From Clostridia bacterium (lineage in GTDB: Bacteria > Bacillota > Clostridia > Christensenellales > Borkfalkiaceae), in NCBI GenBank assembly GCA_017467275.1, contig JAFTSN010000016.1:1-64000 (forward strand): 64,000 nucleotides of DNA. The letters run 5' to 3'. The notes under the pieces were generated by a model, which worked only from the letters and a program-made list of their open reading frames with translations, was not told the origin of the DNA and did no database searches. The position numbers and the translations under genes are program-made. Positions 42,713-51,053 of the stretch are shown one piece after another (position 1 is the stretch's first letter; every line of letters begins with the position of its first letter).

Positions 42713-43773
42713 TATTTTTTGCGCGATTCGAGCGCTTCTTTTAAAAGGGGCTTTAAAGCCGTCGCGAATAGGTACATGCCGAGATCGTTCGGATGGCAAC
42801 GGTCGATCATACAAGCATCGCGCTCAATCCAATCGTGAGCGCCAAAGATACTTTCGCCGTCCAAAAACCAAACCTTTTCCCCCGCTTTTTTGGCATTTTC
42901 ATAGGTGCGCCGTATAATGTCGCGGCGCTTGATATCCGCTTCCGAGCCCCAAAAATCGGGTTTGGAAATAAAAATCACGGGTAAATTCTTATGCTTTGCG
43001 CGGATCGTCTTATAAAACGGCTCGTGCGTTTTTTCAAGATGCTCGGCGTTCGGGGCGTTGTGATCGTAGTCCATCACGAACACGCTCATATTCAGCCCCG
43101 CGATATACCTTGCCATCGTCTGCTCGCCCTTTCCGTTCCCCGAAAAACCCAGATTGATATAATTGCAATCAAACCATTCGGAAAGCAATGCGGTATACGA
43201 GGAGCCCGACCGCCCCGCACAACCGCCCTGCGTGATCGAACTGCCGTAGTAAACGACGGGCTCGGGCACGCTGTAGGGACGGGCGGGCAACAGCTCCGCG
43301 TCCGCCGAAACGCCGATTTTTAAATCCTCCACCGTGTTATACAAGGGGAAATTGAGCGTGATATGCCGTTTTTTACGCTCGCCCAGCCACGCAATCGACG
43401 CATATTCGTCTTGGGTCCCCCAATTGGGCAAAACGAAATGCTCCTTTTTCTCCCCAGCCTCTGCCAGAATATCAAACCCCGTACAGCCGATGTCCGCCAT
43501 GTGGGGCATTCTGTGCTCGGGCAATCTTGCCTTAATCGCAATCACGGGAGAATCGGTGATAAAGCGCACCCGACCGCCCGAAGTATGCTTATAGAGTTCC
43601 TTAACTCCCTCGTTGGTCGCCTCCGCAACCTCTTTGGGTAGACGCACGTAGCGCTCTCCGTCCCAAGAAACGCCGAAAAGTGCAAAGCACGGATTCTTGG
43701 AGTCCAGATAGACGACCTCCTGCCCAAATGCCTTTTCCGACGCAAAATTTTTATCGAGCTCTGTGATTTTCAT
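42712..43773 (-). CDS. SGNH/GDSL-type hydrolase (putative carbohydrate esterase)
   Basis: This 353-residue protein has an N-terminal beta-sandwich (about 1-165) and a C-terminal SGNH hydrolase domain. The nucleophile block is VVYYGSSITQGG (Ser179 by family pattern), block II is NLGFSGNG and block V is DRCHPND with the Asp-His pair. This domain order is found in esterases that deacetylate glycans. There is no signal peptide, so it acts inside the cell. ATG at 43773 has AAGGAG 7 bases upstream. It is monocistronic with its own promoter and terminator. Confidence 0.88.
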   Translation of the reverse strand: MKITELDKNFASEKAFGQEVVYLDSKNPCFALFGVSWDGERYVRLPKEVAEATNEGVKELYKHTSGGRVRFITDSPVIAIKARLPEHRMPHMADIGCTGFDILAEAGEKKEHFVLPNWGTQDEYASIAWLGERKKRHITLNFPLYNTVEDLKIGVSADAELLPARPYSVPEPVVYYGSSITQGGCAGRSGSSYTALLSEWFDCNYINLGFSGNGKGEQTMARYIAGLNMSVFVMDYDHNAPNAEHLEKTHEPFYKTIRAKHKNLPVIFISKPDFWGSEADIKRRDIIRRTYENAKKAGEKVWFLDGESIFGAHDWIERDACMIDRCHPNDLGMYLFATALKPLLKEALESRKK

Positions 43774-43810
43774 AAATCGCTCCTTTTCTTTCAGCAACCG
43801 ACTTTTCTTA

Positions 43811-43878
43811 ATTTTAACATATAAGCCAACCTAACGCAACCCAAAAAACACAACAAAAGGTTTGATTTTCAAAATCAA
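43811..43878 (-). promoter_or_regulatory. Promoter of the SGNH gene with an upstream perfect palindrome
   Basis: On the minus strand TTGCGT (43834-43839) and TAAAAT (43811-43816) are spaced by 17 bp. Just upstream, 43862-43878, TTGATTTT-C-AAAATCAA is a perfect 17-nt palindrome that could be an operator. Confidence 0.5.
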
Positions 43879-43914
43879 TGGCACCGTCAACGCAACCATG
43901 CCCTATCCGTACCG

Positions 43915-44382
43915 TTAAAAAAGCGTATCTAAAAGTCCTTCGCAACCCGCAAAAATATCGTCGAACGCCACGTCAAAACGGCCGCTATACCAAGGATCGG
44001 CAACGTCGCCGCCACGGGGAACGTAGCTCATGAGCTTGCGGCATTTCCCCTCGGGATCGCCGCCTAAAATACGCGCGGCGTTACGTAAATTTGCACTGTC
44101 CATACAGAGAAAAAGATCATATTTTTCATAGTCGCTTCTTTTGAGCTGTACGGCTCGATGTGACCCACAGGGAACTCCGCGGCGGACAAGCTCCGCTCTG
44201 GCAGGCGGATAGACGGGGTTACCGATATCCTCCCAAATCTCCTCCGTGCTCGTCGCACTTGAGGCGATTATAAGCCGCTCAAAAACGCCCCGCTTTCTCG
44301 CCATATCCTTTAAAATATATTCCGCCATCGGCGAACGACAGATATTGCCGTGACAGACAAACATGACTGAAAAATTCTTCAT
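43915..44382 (-). CDS. Low-molecular-weight protein-tyrosine phosphatase
   Basis: This 155-residue enzyme has the P-loop CHGNICRS (Cys10, Arg16) near the N-terminus and the general-acid DPWY motif near residue 123. Such phosphatases dephosphorylate tyrosine kinases that control capsule or exopolysaccharide production; no such kinase is in the window. ATG at 44382 lies one base after the stop of the PlsC-like gene, so the pair is coupled. Others of this type act on arginine phosphate (YwlE), which cannot be excluded. Confidence 0.92.
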   Translation of the reverse strand: MKNFSVMFVCHGNICRSPMAEYILKDMARKRGVFERLIIASSATSTEEIWEDIGNPVYPPARAELVRRGVPCGSHRAVQLKRSDYEKYDLFLCMDSANLRNAARILGGDPEGKCRKLMSYVPRGGDVADPWYSGRFDVAFDDIFAGCEGLLDTLF

Positions 44383-44383
44383 A

Positions 44384-45655
44384 TTATTTCTCAAAGGTGA
44401 AATCCTGCCATCTGCCGCCGTTCAAACGGTGGATTTCCTCCGTCGCCAAAAAGAATTTTTCCACCACGTTATGCTCGGGGTAAAATTCCACGAATTGCCC
44501 GTCGGCAAAGGTGTAAAAACGGCTTAAATCGGTACACATGCCATAGGTGGGTAAATTTTTGCTTTCGATAAAAAAGGAGAACGGCTCCCCGTTTTTCGTA
44601 CCCGAGAAAGAAAGACCTTTCCGATCGAGGGTCAACATGCCCGCTCCGACAATCACGGAGGTGGCTTGATTTTTCAAGGTTTCATATTCGGGCAGCATAC
44701 CGAGCTTTACACTTTCAGTGAGCTTAAAATTCTCGTCCTCGACCTCTTTTTTGATGACTTCACGCTGCATATTGAACCAAGCGGTCTGCGTTTCGGGAAT
44801 GAGAGAGTTTTCGTCGAAAGGAATGAGTTCATAGGTGTCGCTGAGCGTGGCGCCGTTGCCGCAAGCCGAACAGGAAATGGTGTTTCCTACCCCTTTCATG
44901 GTGTGCTGTTTGCCGCATTTAGGGCACCAGAACAGAAGATCCTCGAGATGTTCCGCGCCCTTATCCCCGATGTTATAACGGTGCTTTTCCTCTTTGTTCC
45001 AAGCGTAATCGTCGTGATAAATCGCGCGGTTGATCTTGTCTTCAATCTCCTCGGGCGAAAGGTGCTCAAGCTCCTCGGGCGTGAACAGACAATCGAACGT
45101 GACCTCAACCCTGCCCGTGCGTTCGTCCAAATTATATTTCGGGCTGGTGAGATAGCCCCCCTTGATCACGGAATAATAAACGGGCACCTTATAGTGCTTT
45201 AAAAATTTCCCCGTGCCGATCGCAACGGGCTGATTGGCACCCGAGATTGAGCTCATGCCCTCGGGGAAAATCGCAACTCTGCCGCCCGCCTTTAATACGC
45301 GCCCCACTTCCTTGACCGTGTAGTAATCGGGCACGAAATTCTTCTTGGGAATGACTTTTAAAAGCTTGAATACGCCCGCAAGATGAGAGCGGTGAAACTC
45401 GTTATAGCCCGCGACGTAGTTCATTCTCACGGGGAGCATGGGTATGCCCGTGAAGATATAGTCGAGCCTAGAAGCGTGATTGCTGATAAAAATATACGGG
45501 CCTTTCTCCTTACGGAAATCGGTTTTAAACGTGTAGTGCACGTTGTATTTTTTATACATAAAGGCTTTCCAAATCCCACCGAGAAGGTTATAGATAGCAT
45601 TGGGCTTTCCGATTTTTCGCGTGTGGATTTTCCGTTCCACCGTTTGCTTTGCCAT
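44384..45655 (-). CDS. PlsC-like 1-acylglycerol-3-phosphate acyltransferase with zinc-ribbon insertion
   Basis: This 423-residue protein has an N-terminal PlsC-type acyltransferase domain with the HX4D motif (NHASRLDYIF) and FPEGMSSISG. After about residue 235 a zinc ribbon follows (CPKCGKQHTMKGVGNTISCSACG, two CxxC pairs split by about 17 residues). A C-terminal domain of about 160 residues with no recognised fold completes it. PlsC enzymes make phosphatidic acid in membrane lipid synthesis. A zinc ribbon is unusual for canonical PlsC. AGGAG precedes the ATG. Confidence 0.87.
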   Translation of the reverse strand: MAKQTVERKIHTRKIGKPNAIYNLLGGIWKAFMYKKYNVHYTFKTDFRKEKGPYIFISNHASRLDYIFTGIPMLPVRMNYVAGYNEFHRSHLAGVFKLLKVIPKKNFVPDYYTVKEVGRVLKAGGRVAIFPEGMSSISGANQPVAIGTGKFLKHYKVPVYYSVIKGGYLTSPKYNLDERTGRVEVTFDCLFTPEELEHLSPEEIEDKINRAIYHDDYAWNKEEKHRYNIGDKGAEHLEDLLFWCPKCGKQHTMKGVGNTISCSACGNGATLSDTYELIPFDENSLIPETQTAWFNMQREVIKKEVEDENFKLTESVKLGMLPEYETLKNQATSVIVGAGMLTLDRKGLSFSGTKNGEPFSFFIESKNLPTYGMCTDLSRFYTFADGQFVEFYPEHNVVEKFFLATEEIHRLNGGRWQDFTFEK

Positions 45656-45689
45656 GTTTTTATTCTCCTGTTTGTTAATTTCACTTGAT

Positions 45690-45718
45690 ATTCTATCATA
45701 TTTTTCGCGTTTTGTAAA
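45690..45718 (-). promoter_or_regulatory. Sigma-A promoter of the PlsC-like and phosphatase genes
   Basis: On the minus strand TTTACA (45713-45718) and TAGAAT (45690-45695) are spaced by 17 bp, 35 bases upstream of the PlsC-like ATG. Confidence 0.68.
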
Positions 45719-45737
45719 GCGGAGAAAAGAGAATGCA

Positions 45738-45773
45738 AAAAAATCCCCTCTCCCCGAAAAACGGGAAAGAGGG
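45738..45773 (-). terminator. Terminator of the phosphohexomutase gene (end of the glycan-utilisation locus)
   Basis: On the minus strand CCCTCTTTCCCG and CGGGGAGAGGG form an 11-bp G/C-rich stem (small mismatch) around TTTTT, followed by GATTTTTTT. It begins 20 bases past the stop codon. Confidence 0.9.
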
Positions 45774-45792
45774 AAACTTCCGTTTCGTTCGC

Positions 45793-47415
45793 TTATTTAA
45801 GAGAAAGCGCTTTGCGAACAAAGGCAATCAATCGGTTTTTATCCTGCTTTGCTTGCGCTTCGTTTGCGTTGTGCACAAAATAATAGATTTTCAGCTTGGG
45901 TTCCGTGCCGCTCGGTCGAACGACGATCTTATAGTGTGACGAGAAAAACGCGATCACGTCGCTCTTGGGCAACCCCTCCACGCCCAACGAATAATCAACG
46001 ACCTTTTCCGTCTTTTCGTCGGCAAGAAAATCAAGCGGCTCCGCGCGAAGCGTCTGCATCCGCTCATCCATTTTCTTCTTCCCGTCCGCACCCATAAACG
46101 CATAGGATTCCAACGCCGTTTCATAATACCCGTACCGCTCGTACAAGACGTTTAAAACGAGAGACAGGCTCTTGCCCTGTTTTTTATAATAGGAAGCCAT
46201 TTGCAAAATGAGCATAACCGCTGAAACCGCGTCCTTATCTCGCGCGTGCGTGCCGACGAGATATCCGCAGCTCTCCTCAAGCCCAAGAAGAAAACGTTCC
46301 TTTTCACCGATTCGATCCATCGTTTCGCCGATATATTTAAAGCCTGTCAAAACGTCGTAGAGCTTCACGCCGTGTTCGCTTGCGATATCTGCCGCTAGCT
46401 CGGTCGTAACCACCGTCTTAACCACGTAAGAAGGCTTATCCGACGCTTGTATGCGCTCGAGGATATAGTTCTCAAGTAAAACGCCCGTTTCATTACCCGT
46501 TAAGATTCGATACGCTTCCCCCTCTTTGATCGCCACGCCGATGCGGTCGGCATCGGGATCGGTTGCAAGCACGAGCTCTGCGCCGCGCGTTTTCGCAAGC
46601 TGCAACGCTAGCGAAAGCGCCTCCTTGATCTCGGGATTCGGATAGGGACAGGTTGTGAAATTTCCGTCGGGCTCCCGCTGTTCAGGAACCACCTCATAGC
46701 TTTCCACTCCCATTTTTTCAAAGAGCTTTAAAACGGGGCGAAGTCCCGTACCGTTTAAGGGCGTGTAGACAATGGTTGGATACATACCCCCGTCCTCTTG
46801 AAAACCAAAAGGCTCTATTGCCGATAAAAATGCGTCCGTGATTTCCTCGCCAAGCGGGTTAATCCGCTCCGCTTTCGGCGCACATTGTCCGAAATAACCG
46901 TATTTTTTGATATGCTCTGTGATCTCATTTGCCGCGCCGTCCGTGATCTGACAGCCAGTTTCGTTATAAACCTTATAGCCGTTGTACTCCTTGGGGTTAT
47001 GACTTGCCGTGATCACGATCCCCGCACTCGCTTTCAGATATCGGACGGCAAAGGATAAAATCGGGGTGGGAACGGGAGAATTGAACAGGTAGACACACAA
47101 GCCGAAAGAGGAAAATATCTTTGCCGCATGCATGGCAAACTCCGCGGATTTGTTGCGCGTGTCATAGGCGATCGCAACGGAGGACGCCCCTTTTGATACG
47201 AGATAGTCCGCAAGTCCGTAAGTCGCTCTGCCCACCGTTAAAAAATTCATACGGTTGGTGCCTGCGCCGAGCACGCCGCGAAGCCCGCCCGTGCCGAATT
47301 CCAGCTCTCGATAAAAGCAGTCCGCTTTCTTCGAGTCGTTCATTTGCGAAAGCTCCTTTAAAAGCTCCGCGTCCTTTACTTTTTCCAGCCATTCTTTGTA
47401 AAGCTTTTCCACCAT
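45793..47415 (-). CDS. pgcA: Phosphohexomutase (phosphoglucomutase/phosphomannomutase)
   Basis: This 540-residue enzyme interconverts hexose 1- and 6-phosphates via a phosphoserine. Active-site TASHNPKEYNGYKVY (phospho-Ser), metal loop DPDADRIGV, sugar-binding EESCGYLVG and phosphate-binding VRPSGTEPKLKIY are all present. Length and motifs match the B. subtilis PgcA type. Being last after the esterase gene it may process hexose released by the upstream locus, or supply sugar nucleotides for the surface glycan; both are inference. Confidence 0.92.
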   Translation of the reverse strand: MVEKLYKEWLEKVKDAELLKELSQMNDSKKADCFYRELEFGTGGLRGVLGAGTNRMNFLTVGRATYGLADYLVSKGASSVAIAYDTRNKSAEFAMHAAKIFSSFGLCVYLFNSPVPTPILSFAVRYLKASAGIVITASHNPKEYNGYKVYNETGCQITDGAANEITEHIKKYGYFGQCAPKAERINPLGEEITDAFLSAIEPFGFQEDGGMYPTIVYTPLNGTGLRPVLKLFEKMGVESYEVVPEQREPDGNFTTCPYPNPEIKEALSLALQLAKTRGAELVLATDPDADRIGVAIKEGEAYRILTGNETGVLLENYILERIQASDKPSYVVKTVVTTELAADIASEHGVKLYDVLTGFKYIGETMDRIGEKERFLLGLEESCGYLVGTHARDKDAVSAVMLILQMASYYKKQGKSLSLVLNVLYERYGYYETALESYAFMGADGKKKMDERMQTLRAEPLDFLADEKTEKVVDYSLGVEGLPKSDVIAFFSSHYKIVVRPSGTEPKLKIYYFVHNANEAQAKQDKNRLIAFVRKALSLK

Positions 47416-47435
47416 ACCGACTCCTTTGAAAACAG

Positions 47436-47449
47436 TCGCCTTACGGCGA
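47436..47449 (-). terminator. Weak hairpin between esterase and phosphohexomutase genes
   Basis: On the minus strand TCGCC-GTAA-GGCGA is followed by CTGTTTTC. The stem is only 5 bp, so it is at most an attenuator between the two genes. Confidence 0.35.
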
Positions 47450-47452
47450 TCG

Positions 47453-49819
47453 TTATTCAGTCTTTCTTCTTATTATCAATCCTACGCCACAAATGAGAAT
47501 GACGCACGGCAAAATTCCCACAACGCTCTTGCAGCCTTTTTTCTTTTTATCCTCGTTACCTACAGGCGGCTCGGGATCGTCGGGCTGCTCGTTGACAGGA
47601 GGCGTCGGTTCCTCGTCTACGTTCTTATCCTCGAGCATATCGGCAATATTTCCGTATGCAAAAGAATCTATGAGAAGCTCGCCCGAAAGATAATCCTTAA
47701 AGTAAATACGAATATCTGCAATCAGCGCGCGGGAGCTAGAAATATCCGTACGCCCCGATTCATTATAAAGCGCATCGAGCGAAAAGGCAAAGGCTTGATA
47801 ACCGCCGCCCGCCGAAATCTCCGCGCTCGTGCCGCTTCCGTTTGACAAAGCCAATTTGCCCGTTCTCCCGTCGGATAAGGTTACCTCGACGCATTCAAGT
47901 GTGATCGCACGGCTCTGCGGATTTTTAACCTTAAACGAAAGGGTGTCGTAGCGGGAAAACTGCTCAAAAACACCGCTTTGATTGAGCACGGGCGAAAACC
48001 AAAAGGTTTCCCTGCCGCGAAGTGCATACGCTATTTTCACAGCGTTTCCGTAGTCGCCGTCCTCTGAAACGGACAGCTCCGCCGTCGTGCTCGCAAGATA
48101 CGCCTCTCTATTTTCCGCAAGTCCCATGCTCGTGCCGCTTCCGTCGGACGCAAAATATTCCAACGCGTCGCAATACTGCCAATCTTTGGGATGATAGTAG
48201 CTAGAAGTGATTTTATCCGTCCTAAACGGCGCAACAGGAAAACCCTCTTCGGAACAGAGATTCGCTGAAACGCTCATCGCGGAAAAAGCATAAGTCGCCG
48301 CTATAGGCGTTTTTACAAAACGGCTCTTAAGGGTCACTCTGCCATCTACTCCTATTGTCGCTTCGGCGGGATAAAAGACCCTGTTCTCGCCGCAGATCGC
48401 AAAGCCCACGGGATCGAGACCGTTCACCGTCCTTAACGAAGAAGCGTTATAAAAGGACAGTTTCGCTTCGCCGTTTGCAAAAGTTGCCTCTTTGAACACG
48501 GGGGAGGACGTTTCACCCTGTCCACCGTAGAGCATATTGAGCGCAAACGCCGCCATGCGATCTCCTACGGGCTGCTTTACAATGGGATGAATGGGCGAGC
48601 GATAGGAAAATTTTTCATTATACCAATCGAGCGGGATATCGTAGGTCGTGACCATCGCCGCGCGGTCCCTGTTGGCAAGGTAAGCTTCTGCCATGCCCTC
48701 CCACATATACGCAAGCGCCTCGGGCTCATAGCCATAGTTGTGCGGCGTAACTTGCGCAAAGATGAGCGGAAGCACGGCGTCCTCGCCGCCAAACCAACGA
48801 GACCAATCTCGCATTAAGAGGGAAAGCGCGCTCTTATAGTACTGACCCGCAATTTCGTTTCCGACGTTGTTTTCGCCCTGATACCATAAAATGCCTTTCA
48901 CTTTAAAATTGGTCAGTGGCGCAATTTTGGAGTTGAACATCGCCGAGACCTGATTATAATTGTTGCTCCCAGCCTTATTGTAATCTTGCTCCGCAAGCAG
49001 TCGGTTTTTGGATTGTAAATACGCCCGAACGTCGCTATCTGAATCGATAGACGGACGGGAAAGCCATGCTTCTATGCTCGTCGCGCCTTTAGAGGCATTT
49101 AAAAATCCGACGGGAACCTGCGCTCCGTTTTTATTAAGCTGCTCAAAGAGCGTTACGGCAAAATTATAGGTGACCGCGCTGGCTCCTTGAATCATAACCG
49201 CACTGTCGCCGCGCACCCAAACGCCGCCCGAATAATACGCCGCAGGATAATACGGGAGGATAGCCGAACCCGATATCTCGGGTGACATAAAGACCCGCAA
49301 GTACGGATTATCTGCATTTTCCAAAAGCTCCTCGGCATTGGAGCAATATTGCACGTTGAGCGCCATATTCGATTGACCGCAGCTGATAAACACCTCCCCA
49401 AAAAGAATATGCTCGGCATCCACAGTCTTGCTTCCGTCTGTCGCCGTGAGCTTGTATTCTTGATAAGAAGCTGCTTTCTCTGAAAAAACGCATTCGTAAT
49501 AGCCGTTTTCATCCGCCGTTGCCGTTTTCGTTTCCCCGCCCCCGCCGTTCTGCTTTTCGAGGGTTACCGAAACAGAGCTGCCCGCAGGCGAAAAGCCCCA
49601 AACCGTTACGGGCTCGCCCTGCTGAAACATCATATTATCGCTGATCGCCTCGGCAAAACACAGTTCCGACGAGGGCGCACCCTCCGTGTTTAAACGGTAT
49701 GCCGCGGCATTCTCCGCAGGCGTTGCCGCGCTCGCCGAAACGCCTTTCCATTCGATTAATCCCACCGCGCCCGTCGATACAAGCAAAAAAGCGGACAGCG
49801 CCAATACATATTTACGCAT
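47453..49819 (-). CDS. Sialate O-acetylesterase-like secreted carbohydrate esterase with C-terminal anchoring tail
   Basis: This 788-residue exported protein has a signal peptide (MRKYVLALSAFLLVSTGAVG onward). An N-terminal beta domain (about 50-135) precedes an SGNH-type SASA domain with FISCGQSNM (nucleophile Ser150) and WYQGENNVGN. From about residue 545 a carbohydrate-binding-like beta-sandwich is likely. The C-terminus has a linker rich in Pro and acidic residues, then KKKKGCKSVVG, about 18 hydrophobic residues and RRKTE. That is a three-part anchor-like tail with a Cys before the membrane segment. It should remove O-acetyl groups from glycans outside the cell. It starts one base after the LRR gene stop. 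Confidence 0.87.
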   Translation of the reverse strand: MRKYVLALSAFLLVSTGAVGLIEWKGVSASAATPAENAAAYRLNTEGAPSSELCFAEAISDNMMFQQGEPVTVWGFSPAGSSVSVTLEKQNGGGGETKTATADENGYYECVFSEKAASYQEYKLTATDGSKTVDAEHILFGEVFISCGQSNMALNVQYCSNAEELLENADNPYLRVFMSPEISGSAILPYYPAAYYSGGVWVRGDSAVMIQGASAVTYNFAVTLFEQLNKNGAQVPVGFLNASKGATSIEAWLSRPSIDSDSDVRAYLQSKNRLLAEQDYNKAGSNNYNQVSAMFNSKIAPLTNFKVKGILWYQGENNVGNEIAGQYYKSALSLLMRDWSRWFGGEDAVLPLIFAQVTPHNYGYEPEALAYMWEGMAEAYLANRDRAAMVTTYDIPLDWYNEKFSYRSPIHPIVKQPVGDRMAAFALNMLYGGQGETSSPVFKEATFANGEAKLSFYNASSLRTVNGLDPVGFAICGENRVFYPAEATIGVDGRVTLKSRFVKTPIAATYAFSAMSVSANLCSEEGFPVAPFRTDKITSSYYHPKDWQYCDALEYFASDGSGTSMGLAENREAYLASTTAELSVSEDGDYGNAVKIAYALRGRETFWFSPVLNQSGVFEQFSRYDTLSFKVKNPQSRAITLECVEVTLSDGRTGKLALSNGSGTSAEISAGGGYQAFAFSLDALYNESGRTDISSSRALIADIRIYFKDYLSGELLIDSFAYGNIADMLEDKNVDEEPTPPVNEQPDDPEPPVGNEDKKKKGCKSVVGILPCVILICGVGLIIRRKTE

Positions 49820-49820
49820 A

Positions 49821-51053
49821 TTATTTCCTCTTTTTCTTCGTCAAAACGATCCCTGCACCGATCGCCGTGACTACCGCAGGAAAAATGCTCAAAGCGCCGT
49901 TACAGCCTTTACAGTTCTTTTTTTCGCCGCCTGCATTTTCGCTGCCTGTGTTTTCACCCGCAACAACCGTCAAGGCAAGATATCGCACGTAGCCGTTCTT
50001 CTTCACGCCGACGATACATTCCCCCTCTCCGATTGCCTTCACTTCGCCGTTTTCACTGACCGTAGCGACGGCTGAATCGGAAACAATATATTTCGCGTCC
50101 GTAAGCTCGCCCTCTTTCACCGAAAGGCGATAAGTTTCCCCAATCTTCAGATTTTTTTGCGTCTCGCTTAAAGCAAAGACCCCCTCTTTTTTCGTCTCGT
50201 CCGCCGCAGGCGAAACAATGAGCTTTTCCGCGGTGATTTCGTTCATCAGCGTACCGATTTGCTCATCCGAGACAAAATTCCGAGAGACGTCGAGATAGGT
50301 AAGCGATTTCATGCCGAACACCGCCGTAAAATCGTCGATATAGTTGTTTTCGACGGTAAATTGCGTGAGACCCGTAAGATTTTTAAGCGGGGAAATATCC
50401 GCAATTTTATTATTCCCAATCGCAAGGGTCTTGAGCGAGGTCAGATCCTTTAAGGGCAGGACGTCGGAAATTTGGTTAAAGGCAAAGTATCCTTTTTCGA
50501 GCTTGGAAAGTCCGCGAACAAAAGAGATATCTTCCAAGCCGCAAAGGCTCAAATTCAGATAGTTGAGTTCTTTAAAATTCGCAACGACCGAATAATCGCT
50601 CACACCTGCATTAGAGAGCGAAGAAAACCGCTTAAGCGAGGTTAAAGACGAGAGCATGGAAATATCCGTCACGCCGTCCACACCCGAAACCGCGCCGTCG
50701 TTATAGGAAATATCCAGCGTCTCAAGCTTCGTCAACCCCGAAAGAGGGCTCAAATCGGTGATTTTATTATAATCAAGATCAAGAGACACAAGATTGACCG
50801 CATATTCAAGCCCCGTCAAATTTTTGATCATTTTCGCGGGATCGTTTTCGGGCGTCTCGAGCACTGTCAGCCGTTTCATATCGTTTTCCGTGATCACGTC
50901 CGTGGAGAGCTCTAACGTTTCGATAATCGCGTTTTTTAAGCTTTCGTCGGGAATGGATATCCCCTCCGCCTGCGCTGCTTTAAACGGATTTACCGCAAAA
51001 GCCACGCCAAATGCGCCGATCAAAGCCAACAATCTCACCATTTTTCTTTTCAT
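49821..51053 (-). CDS. Secreted leucine-rich-repeat protein with Ig-like domain and C-terminal anchoring tail
   Basis: This 410-residue protein has a signal peptide ending near AAQA (residue 29) and a cap region. About seven SDS22/internalin-like LRRs of about 22 residues follow (LVSLDLDYNKITDLSPLSGL; LKTLAIGNNKIADISPLKNL; LTYLDVSRNFVSDEQIG). A BIG2-like domain (about 300-375; SDSAVATVSENGEVKAIGEG) and then a tail comes next: a Gly/Glu linker, KKNCKGCNG, about 18 hydrophobic residues and KKKRK. Two Cys lie before the membrane segment. LRRs should bind protein or glycan ligands at the surface. Its start overlaps the FAD gene stop by 4 bases. Confidence 0.86.
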   Translation of the reverse strand: MKRKMVRLLALIGAFGVAFAVNPFKAAQAEGISIPDESLKNAIIETLELSTDVITENDMKRLTVLETPENDPAKMIKNLTGLEYAVNLVSLDLDYNKITDLSPLSGLTKLETLDISYNDGAVSGVDGVTDISMLSSLTSLKRFSSLSNAGVSDYSVVANFKELNYLNLSLCGLEDISFVRGLSKLEKGYFAFNQISDVLPLKDLTSLKTLAIGNNKIADISPLKNLTGLTQFTVENNYIDDFTAVFGMKSLTYLDVSRNFVSDEQIGTLMNEITAEKLIVSPAADETKKEGVFALSETQKNLKIGETYRLSVKEGELTDAKYIVSDSAVATVSENGEVKAIGEGECIVGVKKNGYVRYLALTVVAGENTGSENAGGEKKNCKGCNGALSIFPAVVTAIGAGIVLTKKKRK

